Shown: positions 40,694 to 50,708, counted from the stretch's first letter. The stretch: DNA of 64,000 nucleotides from Aggregatibacter aphrophilus ATCC 33389 (GCF_900636915.1 NZ_LR134327.1:620001-684000), one strand, 5' to 3'. Program-made: numbers and translations. The notes: a model not told the origin generated them from the letters alone.

Positions 40694-43600
40694 ATGCTTA
40701 CTCGGTCAAGCGGTGTTTTAATGCACATCACCTCATTACCCAATGCATTTGGAATTGGTAGCTTTGGGCAATCCGCTTATGATTTTGTGGATTTTTTAGT
40801 TGAAACGAAACAAACCTATTGGCAAATCCTTCCATTAACCACCACCAGCTACGGTGATTCCCCTTATCAATCCTTCTCTGCTATTGCAGGTAACACACAT
40901 TTAATTGACTTTGCTTTACTCACCCAAATGGGTTTATTGCAAGAAACGGATTATGCTTCAGTTAATTTTGGTGATGACCCAACAAAAGTGGATTACGAGC
41001 GCATTTTTTATACGCGCCGTCCAATTTTAGAAATCGCCGTCAAACATTTCCTTGCCGATAAAAAACGTCAAGCAGACTTCAAAAACTTTGAAAAAAACAA
41101 CCGCACTTGGTTGGAAGACTATGCGGAATTTATGGCAATCAAAGAGCATTTCGGCAATAAGGCCCTACAAGAATGGGAAGATAAACTGGTTGTTGCCCGC
41201 AAGCCAAAGACACTTGCAAAATATCGTACGATGCTGAAAGAGCAAATTCAGTATTTCAAAGTAACGCAATATTTCTTTTTCCAACAATGGTTGGCATTGA
41301 AAAATTACGCTAATCAAAGAGGGATTAAAATTATTGGCGATATGCCGATTTATGTGGCCGAGGACAGTGTTGAAGTATGGACAATGCCGGAACTCTTTCA
41401 ATTAGATAAAGAATGCAAACCGCTCTTTGTTGCCGGTGTTCCCGCCGATCAATTTAGTGCCACCGGACAACTTTGGGGCAATCCGCTTTATGACTGGCCT
41501 GAACATAAAAAACAAGGCTATGCCTGGTGGATTCATCGCATTGAAGAAAGCTTTAAAATTTACGATGTACTTCGTATCGATCATTTCAAAGGCTTCTCCG
41601 ATTATTGGCAAGTGGATGGCAAAGCAGACATTGCTAAATATGGCACTTGGCAACCTGGGCCGGGATACGATTTGTTTAAAGCGGTAAAAGCACAGCTAGG
41701 TGATTTGCCGATTATCGCCGAAAATCTTGGCAATATTGATGAAAAAGCGGAGAAATTGCTCACAGATTGCGGTTATCCCGGCATGAAAATTTTGCAATTT
41801 GGTTTTGAAAATGTGAGTGGCGAAAGCCTGGATAGCCCACATTATTGCATTCCACATTGCATTGCCTATACCGGCACACACGATAATGATGTGATTAATG
41901 GCTGGTATGCGGATTTATCCACAAAACAACAACAATATATCAACGCTTATACCCATCGCGCTACCGATGAATCTGTCTGTCAGGCAATGATTCGCCAATT
42001 ATTTGCTACCGTAAGTAATACGGTTATTGCCACCATGCAAGATATTTTAGATTTGCCGGCTAGTTCCAGAATGAATCTTCCTTCTACTATAGGTGGAAAC
42101 TGGGAATGGCGAATGCAAGAAAGCGATTTAACAAAAGCTAAAAAAGATTTTTTAACCCAAATAACCATGTTATATGGGCGTGCCAATAAGGAACAAGTAA
42201 TGATTAAATTTAGTGAATTTGTACAGCAAACAACAAACAAAAAACTTGAAAAATTAAGTGATCATGCGATTTACGTACAGTTATTAAACTATGTTAAAAC
42301 CCTTGCTGCGAATAAAGAAAAAAATACGGCTAAACGTAAGGTTTACTACATTTCTGCGGAATTTTTGATTGGTAAATTACTGTCTAACAATTTAATCAAT
42401 CTTGGCGTATATCAAGAAATCAAAGATGAATTGGCGCAGGCAAGCAAATCACTAAGCCATATTGAAGATATTGAACCGGAACCGTCTTTAGGGAACGGCG
42501 GATTAGGTCGTTTAGCCTCGTGTTTTATTGACTCCATGTCCACACTCGGGTTAAATGCGGAGGGCGTAGGCTTAAATTATCATTGCGGTTTGTTTAAACA
42601 AGTCTTTAAAAACAATGAGCAACATGCCGAACCAAATAACTGGATTGAAAAAGAGTCTTGGTTAATTCCTACAGACATCCGTTATGAGGTGCCATTTAAA
42701 GATTTCACCTTAACCTCTAAATTAGATCGCATTGATATTCTAGGTTACAAAAAAGACACCAAAAATCATCTCAACTTATTTGATATTGAATCCATTAATC
42801 ATAAATTGATTAAAAAAGGCATTACCTTTGATAAAACAAAAATCAAAGAAAATCTGACCTTATTCCTTTATCCGGATGACTCCGATAAAAACGGTGAATT
42901 ATTACGTATTTATCAGCAATATTTTATGGTCTCCAATGCGGCGCAGTTATTAATTGATGAAGCCATTGAACGAGGCAGTAATTTACATGATTTAGCCGAT
43001 TATGCCTATGTGCAAATTAATGACACTCACCCGTCTATGGTGATTCCGGAATTGATTCGCTTATTAACGGAAAAACATCGTATTAAATTTGCAGAGGCGG
43101 TAGAAATCGTGCGCAATATGGTGGGCTACACGAACCATACGATTCTTGCCGAAGCCTTAGAAAAATGGCCTTTAGCTTATTTAGAAGAAGTGGTTCCACA
43201 TTTAGTTAAAATCATCAAAAAACTGAATAAATTGGTGCAGAAAGAATATCCGAACCCTGATGTACAAATTATTGATAAGCAAAAACGCGTCCATATGGCG
43301 CATATGGATATTCATTTTTCAAACTCCGTGAACGGTGTGGCGACATTACACACGGAGATTTTGAAAAATTCCGAACTCAAAGCGTTTTATGAAATTTATC
43401 CCGAGAAGTTTAATAATAAAACTAACGGAATCACCTTCCGTCGTTGGTTAGAATTTTCCAACCAAGAGCTAGCCGCTTATATTAAACAACTTATCGGCGA
43501 TGGTTACTTACATGATGCAACGCAACTGGAAAAACTGCTTGCCTTTAAAGATGATAAAAAAGTGCATCAAAAATTAGCTGAAATTAAATTCTGGAATAAA

Positions 43601-44467
43601 TTGGCACTGAAAACATATCTTAAAGAAAATAAAGGCATTGAGTTGGACGAAAATTCCATTATCGATACTCAAATTAAGCGTTTCCACGAATATAAACGCC
43701 AACAAATGAATGCGCTTTATGTGATTCATAAATACCTTGAAATCAAAGCGGGCAAACTGCCGAAACGTAAAATTACCGTGATTTTTGGTGGGAAAGCCGC
43801 ACCGGCTTATGTGATTGCACAAGATATTATTCATTTAATTCTTTGCTTGTCTGAGTTAATCAATAACGATCCGGATGTGAATCACTATTTAAACGTGCAT
43901 TTGGTGGAAAACTATAATGTCAGCGTGGCGGAAAAATTGATTCCGGCGACAGATATTTCAGAGCAAATTTCCCTTGCCTCAAAAGAAGCTTCCGGAACAG
44001 GCAATATGAAATTTATGCTGAATGGCGCATTAACTTTGGGCACAATGGATGGCGCGAACGTGGAAATTGCCGAATTAGCCGGCGCGAAAAACATTTACAC
44101 CTTCGGTAAAGATTCGGAAAGCATTATTAAACTGTATGAAACTGCCGGTTATGTTTCAAAAGATTACTATAAAAAGGATAAACACATTAAAAGAGCGGTC
44201 GATTTTATCCTTGATTCTACGCTGGTGAAACTAGGCAATAAAAACCGTTTAAAACGTCTGCATGATGAATTGCTCAATAAAGACTGGTTTATGACCTTAA
44301 TTGACTTTGATGCTTATGTCACGGCGAAAGAACAGATTCTGGCGGATTATGAAGATCAAGATAGCTGGAACGAAAAAGTGATTCATAACATCGCCAAAGC
44401 CGGTTTCTTCTCATCGGATCGCACCATTGCACAATATAACACCGATATTTGGCATTGTGAGGATTAA
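40694..44467 (+). CDS. malQ-glgP: Fused 4-alpha-glucanotransferase / maltodextrin phosphorylase
   Basis: One open frame of 1,257 codons joins two enzymes that are normally separate. Residues 1-502 are a complete MalQ (amylomaltase), which disproportionates maltodextrins. Its catalytic residues fall at D296 (RIDHFKGF), E343 (IAENLG) and D397 (THDND). Residues 503-1257 are a complete glycogen/maltodextrin phosphorylase with the PLP lysine K1106 (SGTGNMKF). The phosphorylase half closely recalls Streptococcus MalP ([18 protein letters not shown]). At the join, AAGGAA (42188-42193) lies 6 bases before the in-frame ATG 42200, so a free phosphorylase might also be made. I start at ATG 40694, which has GAAGGG upstream. 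Confidence 0.9.
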   Translation: MLTRSSGVLMHITSLPNAFGIGSFGQSAYDFVDFLVETKQTYWQILPLTTTSYGDSPYQSFSAIAGNTHLIDFALLTQMGLLQETDYASVNFGDDPTKVDYERIFYTRRPILEIAVKHFLADKKRQADFKNFEKNNRTWLEDYAEFMAIKEHFGNKALQEWEDKLVVARKPKTLAKYRTMLKEQIQYFKVTQYFFFQQWLALKNYANQRGIKIIGDMPIYVAEDSVEVWTMPELFQLDKECKPLFVAGVPADQFSATGQLWGNPLYDWPEHKKQGYAWWIHRIEESFKIYDVLRIDHFKGFSDYWQVDGKADIAKYGTWQPGPGYDLFKAVKAQLGDLPIIAENLGNIDEKAEKLLTDCGYPGMKILQFGFENVSGESLDSPHYCIPHCIAYTGTHDNDVINGWYADLSTKQQQYINAYTHRATDESVCQAMIRQLFATVSNTVIATMQDILDLPASSRMNLPSTIGGNWEWRMQESDLTKAKKDFLTQITMLYGRANKEQVMIKFSEFVQQTTNKKLEKLSDHAIYVQLLNYVKTLAANKEKNTAKRKVYYISAEFLIGKLLSNNLINLGVYQEIKDELAQASKSLSHIEDIEPEPSLGNGGLGRLASCFIDSMSTLGLNAEGVGLNYHCGLFKQVFKNNEQHAEPNNWIEKESWLIPTDIRYEVPFKDFTLTSKLDRIDILGYKKDTKNHLNLFDIESINHKLIKKGITFDKTKIKENLTLFLYPDDSDKNGELLRIYQQYFMVSNAAQLLIDEAIERGSNLHDLADYAYVQINDTHPSMVIPELIRLLTEKHRIKFAEAVEIVRNMVGYTNHTILAEALEKWPLAYLEEVVPHLVKIIKKLNKLVQKEYPNPDVQIIDKQKRVHMAHMDIHFSNSVNGVATLHTEILKNSELKAFYEIYPEKFNNKTNGITFRRWLEFSNQELAAYIKQLIGDGYLHDATQLEKLLAFKDDKKVHQKLAEIKFWNKLALKTYLKENKGIELDENSIIDTQIKRFHEYKRQQMNALYVIHKYLEIKAGKLPKRKITVIFGGKAAPAYVIAQDIIHLILCLSELINNDPDVNHYLNVHLVENYNVSVAEKLIPATDISEQISLASKEASGTGNMKFMLNGALTLGTMDGANVEIAELAGAKNIYTFGKDSESIIKLYETAGYVSKDYYKKDKHIKRAVDFILDSTLVKLGNKNRLKRLHDELLNKDWFMTLIDFDAYVTAKEQILADYEDQDSWNEKVIHNIAKAGFFSSDRTIAQYNTDIWHCED
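42188..42202 (+). promoter_or_regulatory. Internal ribosome-binding site at the MalQ/GlgP junction
   Basis: AAGGAA at 42188-42193, then six bases, then ATG at 42200 in the fusion frame. An out-of-frame TAA at 42187-42189 abuts it, as if it were the old malQ stop. Confidence 0.55.
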
Positions 44468-44476
44468 GGGGAACAT

Positions 44477-45268
44477 ATGAAACTACTCACCCTCAACGTA
44501 CACGCTTGGTTAGAAGATAACCAGGCGGAAAAAATCGACATTATTGCCGACACCATTGTTGAAAAGGGCTACGACATCGTTGCCCTACAAGAGGTGAACC
44601 AATTAATGTCAGCGCCCGCGATTTCACAAGCATTAAAGCAGGATAACTATGGCGTTGTGTTGCTAAATAAAATCAATCAACGGGCGACGCAAAAATATTC
44701 GCTGTTTTGGAGCAATTCGCATATTGGCTACGATAAATATGACGAAGGCATCGCCTTTTTAACCCGCTTGCCGGTTTATGAAGTGGATGCTTTTTATTGC
44801 AGCCAACATCAGCGCCTCGATTCTATCCTCTCGCGCAAAATTCTTGGCTTAACCGTGGAATATCAAGGCCAACTTGTAGATTGTTATTCCTGCCATATCA
44901 ACTTGCCGAATTGCGCAGGTGAAAATCAACTGGACAACATTCGCAATATCGTGGAGCGTAGCCAAAGCCGAAATCTTAAAATTTTGATGGGTGATTTCAA
45001 TACGGATGCAATCAGCGATCCAAACGCTTATCAGAAAATTAAATCTCTCGGTTTACTTGATACTTTTGAGATGGCGGAACAGAAAGATAGCGGGATTACC
45101 GTTGAGAAAGCGATTGATGGTTGGAAAGGCCACAGCGAAGAAAAACGATTAGATTATATTTTTTTAAATCAAACAAAAAGGGTTTTATCGAGTCAAGTGG
45201 TTTTTAATGGCAAAAATAAACCGGTAGTTTCCGACCATTTCGGTTTGGAAGTCGAGCTTACATTGTAG
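44477..45268 (+). CDS. Endonuclease/exonuclease/phosphatase family protein of the maltose cassette
   Basis: The 263-residue soluble EEP-fold protein has KLLTLNVHAW at the start, IVALQEVNQ (catalytic Glu), ILMGDFNTDA (D-x-N) and VVSDHFGLEVEL at the C-terminus. No signal peptide is seen, so it is probably cytoplasmic. Similar proteins sit beside maltose and glucose PTS genes in Firmicutes. Their substrate is unknown, and a sugar-phosphate or phosphodiester substrate is a guess. It starts 9 bases after the MalQ-GlgP stop and ends 10 bases before the PTS gene. Confidence 0.75.
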   Translation: MKLLTLNVHAWLEDNQAEKIDIIADTIVEKGYDIVALQEVNQLMSAPAISQALKQDNYGVVLLNKINQRATQKYSLFWSNSHIGYDKYDEGIAFLTRLPVYEVDAFYCSQHQRLDSILSRKILGLTVEYQGQLVDCYSCHINLPNCAGENQLDNIRNIVERSQSRNLKILMGDFNTDAISDPNAYQKIKSLGLLDTFEMAEQKDSGITVEKAIDGWKGHSEEKRLDYIFLNQTKRVLSSQVVFNGKNKPVVSDHFGLEVELTL

Positions 45269-45278
45269 GAGAACATAC

Positions 45279-46943
45279 ATGAAAAAATTGCTCAGTTTTG
45301 AATTTTGGCAAAAATTCGGCAAATGCCTGATGGTGGTAATTGCCGTGATGCCTGCCGCAGGTTTAATGGTAAGTATCGGTAACTCATTACCGTTAATTAG
45401 CGATGCCGAATGGCTGGCGCGCGTGGGTAATATCATCGCGCAAATCGGTTGGGGCATTATCGGCAATCTGCATTTGTTATTTGCTTTAGCCATTGGTGGC
45501 AGTTGGGCGAATGAGCGTGCAGGCGGTGCGTTTGCCGCAGGTCTTGCCTTTATTTTAATCAACTTAATTACCGGTCACTTCTTCGGCGTAAAAATTGAAA
45601 TGTTGACTGATCCGAATGCCCACGTCGGTACCATCTTGACAGGCGACATTCCAGTGGCCAACTACTTTGTGAATATCCTCGGACAACCTGCATTAAATAT
45701 GGGTGTATTCGTAGGGATCATCGCCGGTTTTGTAGGGGCAACCACCTTTAATAGCTACTACAATTTCCGCAAACTGCCTGAAGTGCTTACCTTCTTTAAC
45801 GGTAAACGCTTTGTACCATTCGTGGTGATTTATCGTTCCGTTTTAGTGGCGTTAATCTTAGCGGTGTTCTGGCCGGTAGTGCAAACCGGAATTAACCATT
45901 TCGGTGAATGGATTGCCAATTCACAAGACTCCGCGCCTATCCTTGCGCCTTTTGTTTACGGTACATTAGAACGTCTTTTACTGCCTTTCGGTTTACACCA
46001 TATGCTCACCATTCCAATGAACTACACCTCATTGGGCGGTACCTATGAATTCTTAACCGGTATGCAACAAGGCAAACAAGTATTCGGACAAGACCCGTTA
46101 TGGCTCGCTTGGATCAGTGATTTAATCAACCTGAAAGACGCGGGCAATATGACGCAATATAACGAGCTCCTCTCAACAGTGACACCGGCGCGCTTTAAAG
46201 TGGGTCAAATGATCGGCTCAAGCGGTATTCTAATGGGAATTACGCTCGCCATGTACGTGAACGTTGATCCAGATAAGAAAACCATCTACAAAGGGATTTT
46301 CCTTTCTTCTGCCCTTGCCGTGTTCTTAACCGGTGTAACAGAGCCGATCGAATATATGTTTATGTTCGTTGCACTACCGCTTTACCTTGTTTATGCGGCT
46401 ATCCAAGGTTGCGCATTTGCCATGGCAGATATTGTGAACTTACGCGTTCACTCATTCGGTAATATTGAGTTTTTAACCCGTACGCCAATGGCGATTAAAG
46501 CAGGCATCGGCATGGATCTTATCAACTTCATTTGGGTATCCGGTGTGTTTGCCGTCGCTGCCTTCTTAATTGCGAATTTCATGATTAAGAAACTCAACTT
46601 AGCCACCGCCGGTCGCAACGGCAACTACGATGCGAAAGGCACTGACGAAGCCCCTGCAGAGGAGAAAAAAGTCGCTAATGCCAGTGCGCAAGTAGTGCAA
46701 ATCGTAAATTTACTGGGTGGACGCAACAATATTGCTGAGGTAGATGCTTGTATGACCCGTTTACGTATCACCGTTCACAACCCTGAGCTGGTGGGCGATG
46801 CAGCGGCTTGGAAACAAGCAGGCGCAATGGGTTTTATCGTCAAAGGCACAGGCATTCAAGCCATTTACGGGCCAAAAGCTGATGTATTGAAATCGGATAT
46901 TCAAGACCTACTCTCTTCAGGCGTTGAAATTCCGAAAATGTAA
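45279..46943 (+). CDS. PTS EIICB, maltose/glucose type
   Basis: The 554-residue sugar permease takes up and phosphorylates its substrate through the phosphotransferase system. The EIIC domain (about residues 1-430) has ten or so membrane segments and the sugar-site motif GVTEPIEYMF. The EIIB domain follows, with the phosphorylated cysteine C491 in DACMTRLRI. No EIIA is fused or adjacent, so it must borrow one in trans, presumably Crr. It is closest in look to MalX/MalT-type maltose and glucose transporters. With the MalQ-GlgP fusion this makes a complete uptake and breakdown route for maltose or maltodextrin. Confidence 0.85.
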   Translation: MKKLLSFEFWQKFGKCLMVVIAVMPAAGLMVSIGNSLPLISDAEWLARVGNIIAQIGWGIIGNLHLLFALAIGGSWANERAGGAFAAGLAFILINLITGHFFGVKIEMLTDPNAHVGTILTGDIPVANYFVNILGQPALNMGVFVGIIAGFVGATTFNSYYNFRKLPEVLTFFNGKRFVPFVVIYRSVLVALILAVFWPVVQTGINHFGEWIANSQDSAPILAPFVYGTLERLLLPFGLHHMLTIPMNYTSLGGTYEFLTGMQQGKQVFGQDPLWLAWISDLINLKDAGNMTQYNELLSTVTPARFKVGQMIGSSGILMGITLAMYVNVDPDKKTIYKGIFLSSALAVFLTGVTEPIEYMFMFVALPLYLVYAAIQGCAFAMADIVNLRVHSFGNIEFLTRTPMAIKAGIGMDLINFIWVSGVFAVAAFLIANFMIKKLNLATAGRNGNYDAKGTDEAPAEEKKVANASAQVVQIVNLLGGRNNIAEVDACMTRLRITVHNPELVGDAAAWKQAGAMGFIVKGTGIQAIYGPKADVLKSDIQDLLSSGVEIPKM

Positions 46944-46994
46944 TAATATTTCAGCATAGGTCAACAAAAAGAGCGGTTAAAATAATCTGACCCC

Positions 46995-47075
46995 AAAAGA
47001 AAAGCTGAATCTCGAAAGAGGTTCAGCTTTTTATTTTTATGAAAGAAAAGTGCGGTGGATTTTCCAGACGTTTTT
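46995..47075 (+). repeat. Direct repeat, right copy, including the PTS-gene terminator
   Basis: Near copy of 39671-39751, with the same order of elements: AGCTGAA...TTCAGCT terminator stem (about 47002-47028), T-run, uptake signal and AGACGTTTTT. Differences are a few substitutions and a 2-base gap. Together they bracket about 7.2 kb. Confidence 0.8.
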
Positions 47076-47117
47076 GCAGAAAGGCTTGAAACTTATATAT
47101 CACTTATTTTTCATAAA

Positions 47118-47483
47118 GATAGAATATATACTCACCCGAAGGCGGCTGCCACCGCACAAAATGAGCACGACTTGCTCGACATCTTGTTTCAACACACAGC
47201 CGCCCAAAGGTGGCTGCCGTTCAATCGGTTTTGCTTGTCCGTGGCCTTTGCCGTTTCAACACACAGCCACCCGAAGGCGGCGGCTGGCGACGATGGGGAG
47301 AGTTCGGCCGCATAATGGGTGTTTCAACACACAGCCGCCCGAAAGCGGCTGCAAAAAATGGTGAATCTGAATTTTTGGGTTTTAAGTTTCAACACACAGC
47401 CGCCCGAAAGCGGCTGCATTATTGTTATGTACAGAAACACAAAAAATATCTGTTTCAACACACAGCCGCCCGAAAGCGGCTGC
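47118..47483 (-). CRISPR. Type I-C CRISPR array, five intact-length repeats plus a degenerate end repeat
   Basis: The plus-strand repeat is 32 bases, beginning GTTTCAACACACAG and ending GCGGCTGC. Copies start at 47186, 47253, 47321, 47386 and 47452. The last three are identical, 47186 and 47253 carry substitutions, and 47118-47149 keeps only its final 17 or so bases. Spacers are 33-36 bases long. Read on the minus strand the repeat ends in TGTTGAAAC and forms a CAGCCGC/GCGGCTG stem, as in type I-C. Transcription should therefore run on the minus strand, with the leader at 47484-47674. Decay at the low-coordinate end agrees with that being the oldest end. Confidence 0.95.
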
Positions 47484-47674
47484 TCCCTACCTAAAAAAGT
47501 AAGAAAAATCAGCAGATTAAACACTGTATTTCGCTAACTGATTTTATGATAAGGAGTTTGGTAAGTATAACGGCCACATTGTCGTTATACAAATAGATTA
47601 ATTCATCCAAATTGTTAAAGAAAATAAGGATCGCTATCCCATCAGGGTTTTAATGAGAACAACAGGTTAGCGAA
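47484..47674 (-). promoter_or_regulatory. Putative CRISPR leader
   Basis: This is an AT-rich stretch of 191 bases between the cas2 stop and the first intact repeat. No ORF is visible. Position and composition fit a leader, and no promoter elements were assigned with confidence. Confidence 0.6.
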
Positions 47675-47968
47675 CTAAATGACAAGCACGTCTTTAAATA
47701 CATCCACTGCCGGTTTTGCCCCATGATGCTCCACTTTATTGCGCCACTTACTGCCCAAGTGGTAAAAACGCAGGCTGTCGCACGTGGGGTCGTAGGTTTC
47801 CAACAGTTTGTTTTTCAACATAACCCATTGGTCAGGCGTGACATCGCATTCAAATACCGAATATTGCGCCCGCACGCCGTAATCTAAGCAATGTTTTGCG
47901 ATGCGGCGCAATCGCGCTTGCCCATTTGGATCGTCAAAAGAAATATCATAAGTAATTAGCATTAACAT
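47675..47968 (-). CDS. cas2: CRISPR adaptation protein Cas2
   Basis: The 97-residue ferredoxin-fold protein pairs with Cas1 to integrate new spacers. It begins with the family motif MLMLITYDISFDD, which contains the conserved Asp after strand beta-1. The later residues (RVQYSVFECDVT-like region) match Cas2 of type I-C loci. It starts 3 bases after the cas1 stop and is the last gene before the leader. Confidence 0.95.
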   Translation of the reverse strand: MLMLITYDISFDDPNGQARLRRIAKHCLDYGVRAQYSVFECDVTPDQWVMLKNKLLETYDPTCDSLRFYHLGSKWRNKVEHHGAKPAVDVFKDVLVI

Positions 47969-47971
47969 GAC

Positions 47972-48985
47972 TTATCTCATCAAAAACGGCGGATATTCCG
48001 CCAAATCTCCACGCAAGTGCCGCGCCAACAGCATCGCCTGAATATACGGCAGCAGCCCGATTTCTACTTCTTCGCCTAAAAACGGATGCACGATTTTCTC
48101 CTGCTTTTTCGCCTGCAAGGCTTGGAACAACAGCTTACGCGCATCGGCTTTTAAGCTTACCGCACTGCTTGCCTCGGCAACAAAATCCTGTGGTTTGATT
48201 TGCCCGCGGTTAATCAGTGACAACACCAACCTGTCCGCCCACCATGCGCGGAATTCTTCCAAAATATCCTGCGCCAAACTGTCGCGCCCAGGTCGGTCGG
48301 CGTGCAGAAAACCCACCTGCGGGTCCAGCCCCACGCCTTGCAGCGCACCGCTGATGTCCTTGCCCAAGATGCTGTACACAAACGACAACAGCGCATTCAC
48401 CCCGTCTCTGGGCGGGCGGCGGTTACGCCCATCAAAAGAAAAGCCGCTTTTTTCGCTCAAAAGCTGCCCAAACACGCCGAAATAACGCGCCGCCGCATCG
48501 CCCTCAATGCCGCGCACCACGTCCAGCTCCGCCGTACCCTTCAACTGCCGCAGCGAAATGTTCAAAGAATCGACCGCACTTTGAATCGCCGCATTCTCAC
48601 CATAATTGCGAATCTGCCGCTGAAGCACCCGCTTACTCGCCTGAATCTTCGCCGCAATGATATTGCGCGCAATCGACACGGGATTTTGCTCCGACACCCG
48701 ATACTGCGCCCGCCGCAACAGCACATTGCCGCTCTGCCGCCCCTGAAGCCGCCCCAAGAAACGCCCATTTTCGGTAAAAAACGCCAAATTTACATTATTT
48801 TCGCCGCAAAACCCCAGCAGAAACGGCGACACCAGCACATTCCCAAAGCAGAAAATATGCCCGATGGAATGCACCGGCAACTGCGCCACCTTCTTGCGCT
48901 CCTGCTCCACCACCAGCGTCTCCCGCTCCTTATGCAGATAACTGCCTTGGGTGGTGATATAGAGCGTGTTTTGCAGTTTGCGCAT
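47972..48985 (-). CDS. cas1: CRISPR integrase Cas1 (type I-C)
   Basis: Cas1 is the spacer integrase. The 337-residue protein has the metal-site residues E161 (GIEGDAA), H228 (LHADRPGRDSLA) and a downstream acidic residue, probably D240. Base composition is GC-rich compared with the core genes, like the other cas genes. It contains one uptake signal sequence (near 48571). It is preceded by AAGGAG, and upstream it abuts the inserted PD-(D/E)XK gene instead of cas4. Confidence 0.96.
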   Translation of the reverse strand: MRKLQNTLYITTQGSYLHKERETLVVEQERKKVAQLPVHSIGHIFCFGNVLVSPFLLGFCGENNVNLAFFTENGRFLGRLQGRQSGNVLLRRAQYRVSEQNPVSIARNIIAAKIQASKRVLQRQIRNYGENAAIQSAVDSLNISLRQLKGTAELDVVRGIEGDAAARYFGVFGQLLSEKSGFSFDGRNRRPPRDGVNALLSFVYSILGKDISGALQGVGLDPQVGFLHADRPGRDSLAQDILEEFRAWWADRLVLSLINRGQIKPQDFVAEASSAVSLKADARKLLFQALQAKKQEKIVHPFLGEEVEIGLLPYIQAMLLARHLRGDLAEYPPFLMR

Positions 48986-49023
48986 GGGGAAAACTCCTTA
49001 GGGGTTGACCGTACTTTAGAATG

Positions 49024-50040
49024 CTACGAATGCTGAATTGAAGACGGGATATGGTAGATCATTAACGATAAATTAATATCTTGATTACCATTATTAAATT
49101 TATACTCAAACCAACTTTCGTCTCTTTGAGAAATCAAAGAGACATAATATGGATGCTGTTGAATTGAACTTCTTGCAATATCAATTACCCTAACAAAATC
49201 AACATTATCCACAAAAATGATTACCGCGACATTATTATCTCTCCAAGTCAAATAGCTTAGCAGCTGATTAATTGCTCCTAGAAAAACTTTTTCACCTCTC
49301 CAAAATTTACATTCTGCTATAAATTTTTTTTCTCCATTTTCAAAAGCTAATATATCAGTTTTTCCAACTTTATTAAAAACTTCACCATAGGCTGATATAT
49401 CTGATATTCCACTTAATGCAAGTAAAATATTATCCCTTAAATCCTCTTCACCAAACTGATTATATGTGGCTGGTAAATCTTCAAATCGTTTTCCCGCTCT
49501 ATTTATACACTCTAATATTCTTTCCACTGAAACACTTCCTATTAAGATTTCATTCTCACGTTGATAAATATTTGATTGCTTCAAACCAATTAAAAATTGT
49601 CTTATGATATTAAGCAACTCAATTTGCTTTTTAAATAATTTCAGCATCTGTTCAATAGCCCAGGGAACACTGACACTATTTTCTTTTAATTCATAAACTT
49701 TATCCTCAGCATTTTTTAATATTGAGGTTAAATCATCAGACCATTTCCCAGTAATGATATTATTAATAACGCTAGATTGTAAAAATGAAGTTAGCGTTGG
49801 GTAATAATTTGGATAGTTGAATTGTCTTAAGTCATCGGACATTCCTGACACCATTGCGCCAGTTGCATAGATTTTTTCCAATGGTAAGCGATCTTTTAAA
49901 TCTAAGTAATAAACTTGAGAAAAATCTTCTTTATTTTTTAAATGAGACCAATCATTTTTATTGTTCTCAAGCACCTTAGCACATTCCAATAATGAATTTA
50001 ATTGCCAAGGCAATGGTAAAAAGTCAGGTCTAATATTCAT
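49024..50040 (-). CDS. PD-(D/E)XK nuclease-like protein inserted between cas4 and cas1
   Basis: The 338-residue protein has a restriction-endonuclease-like core in its C-terminal third: GKTDIL (D229) followed by FIAECKFW (E243, K245), the D...E-x-K active-site pattern. Just before it comes EEDLRDNILLALSG and just after it AINQLLSYLTWRDNN, a combination I recall from a widespread family of uncharacterised nucleases found in defence islands. The N-terminal 170 residues show no motif that I know. I start at ATG 50040, which has GGAG 6 bases before it. It is visibly more AT-rich than the cas genes and holds no uptake word of either kind, so it arrived separately. Confidence 0.65.
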   Translation of the reverse strand: MNIRPDFLPLPWQLNSLLECAKVLENNKNDWSHLKNKEDFSQVYYLDLKDRLPLEKIYATGAMVSGMSDDLRQFNYPNYYPTLTSFLQSSVINNIITGKWSDDLTSILKNAEDKVYELKENSVSVPWAIEQMLKLFKKQIELLNIIRQFLIGLKQSNIYQRENEILIGSVSVERILECINRAGKRFEDLPATYNQFGEEDLRDNILLALSGISDISAYGEVFNKVGKTDILAFENGEKKFIAECKFWRGEKVFLGAINQLLSYLTWRDNNVAVIIFVDNVDFVRVIDIARSSIQQHPYYVSLISQRDESWFEYKFNNGNQDINLSLMIYHIPSSIQHS

Positions 50041-50074
50041 ATTTAACTCCATAAACTTTAAGATAAAATATTAT

Positions 50075-50708
50075 TTACTCGAACAACCCCACCACATACC
50101 CCAAACTCCTATCCCGTTTTCCCAACAGCTCCGGCTGACAAATCTCCACCAGCGAGCAGGCTTTGCAGCGTTTGCCGTAGTCGGGCGGCGGGGTTTGGCC
50201 GCTGTTTAGGAGTTCGCGCACGGCGGCGATGGTGGAGAGTGTTTGGGCGCGCAGGTCGTCTGAAAACACGACGGGGACGCGGTGGCGGGTTTGCATATAC
50301 CACAGCGCGCCCTCAGAGACGGTTTGCACCGTCATTTCTTCCAAGCACAAGCCTTGGGCGCAAAGCTGGATTTCGTCCATCGGGTCAGGTTTGGGCTTGC
50401 CGCGTTTGTATTCCACGGGTTTCAGACGGCCTGTTTTCGTGTCCACTTCCACCAAATCCAACACACCGCTGATGCCCAGCTTGCACCGTCCGCTCAAAGC
50501 GCACACCCTTGCGCGTTTCCGGCTCGCCCGAATCCACCCGCTCATGCAGCGCCTTGCCCTGCGCGGTCAAATAGTTCTCCGCCCACGCCTGCTCGTTGTG
50601 AATCAACGCACATTGACGCGGACAGAAGGCGTAGTGTTGCAGGGCGGAAAGGGGAATCAAGCGCGTGTCCTGAATTCCCCTTTGGGTTTCAGTTGAAAGT
50701 GCGGTCAC
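50075..50708 (-). pseudogene. cas4: Cas4 exonuclease, frameshifted
   Basis: Cas4 trims and selects prespacers by their PAM in type I-C adaptation. Both halves are recognisable. The N-terminal frame (from ATG 50708) has YAFCPRQCALIH with the first Fe-S cysteine. The second frame has GISGVLDLVEVD, the catalytic VEYKRGKPK and the C-terminal CKACSLVEIC. The frame breaks near 50481-50486: after RFERTVQ the reading must jump to KLGISG. A deletion of 14 bases (or another length two more than a multiple of three) explains the shift and the missing residues. The reference sequence should be checked before calling this strain adaptation-defective. Confidence 0.85.

Noticed and set aside
47055..47494. 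Several open frames across the CRISPR array
   Set aside because: They result from the repeats lacking stops. The repetitive Gln/Pro/Lys translations are not proteins.
48302..49036. A 244-codon plus-strand frame opposite cas1
   Set aside because: Arg/His/Pro-rich translation typical of the complement of a GC-rich gene. Cas1 on the minus strand accounts for the region.
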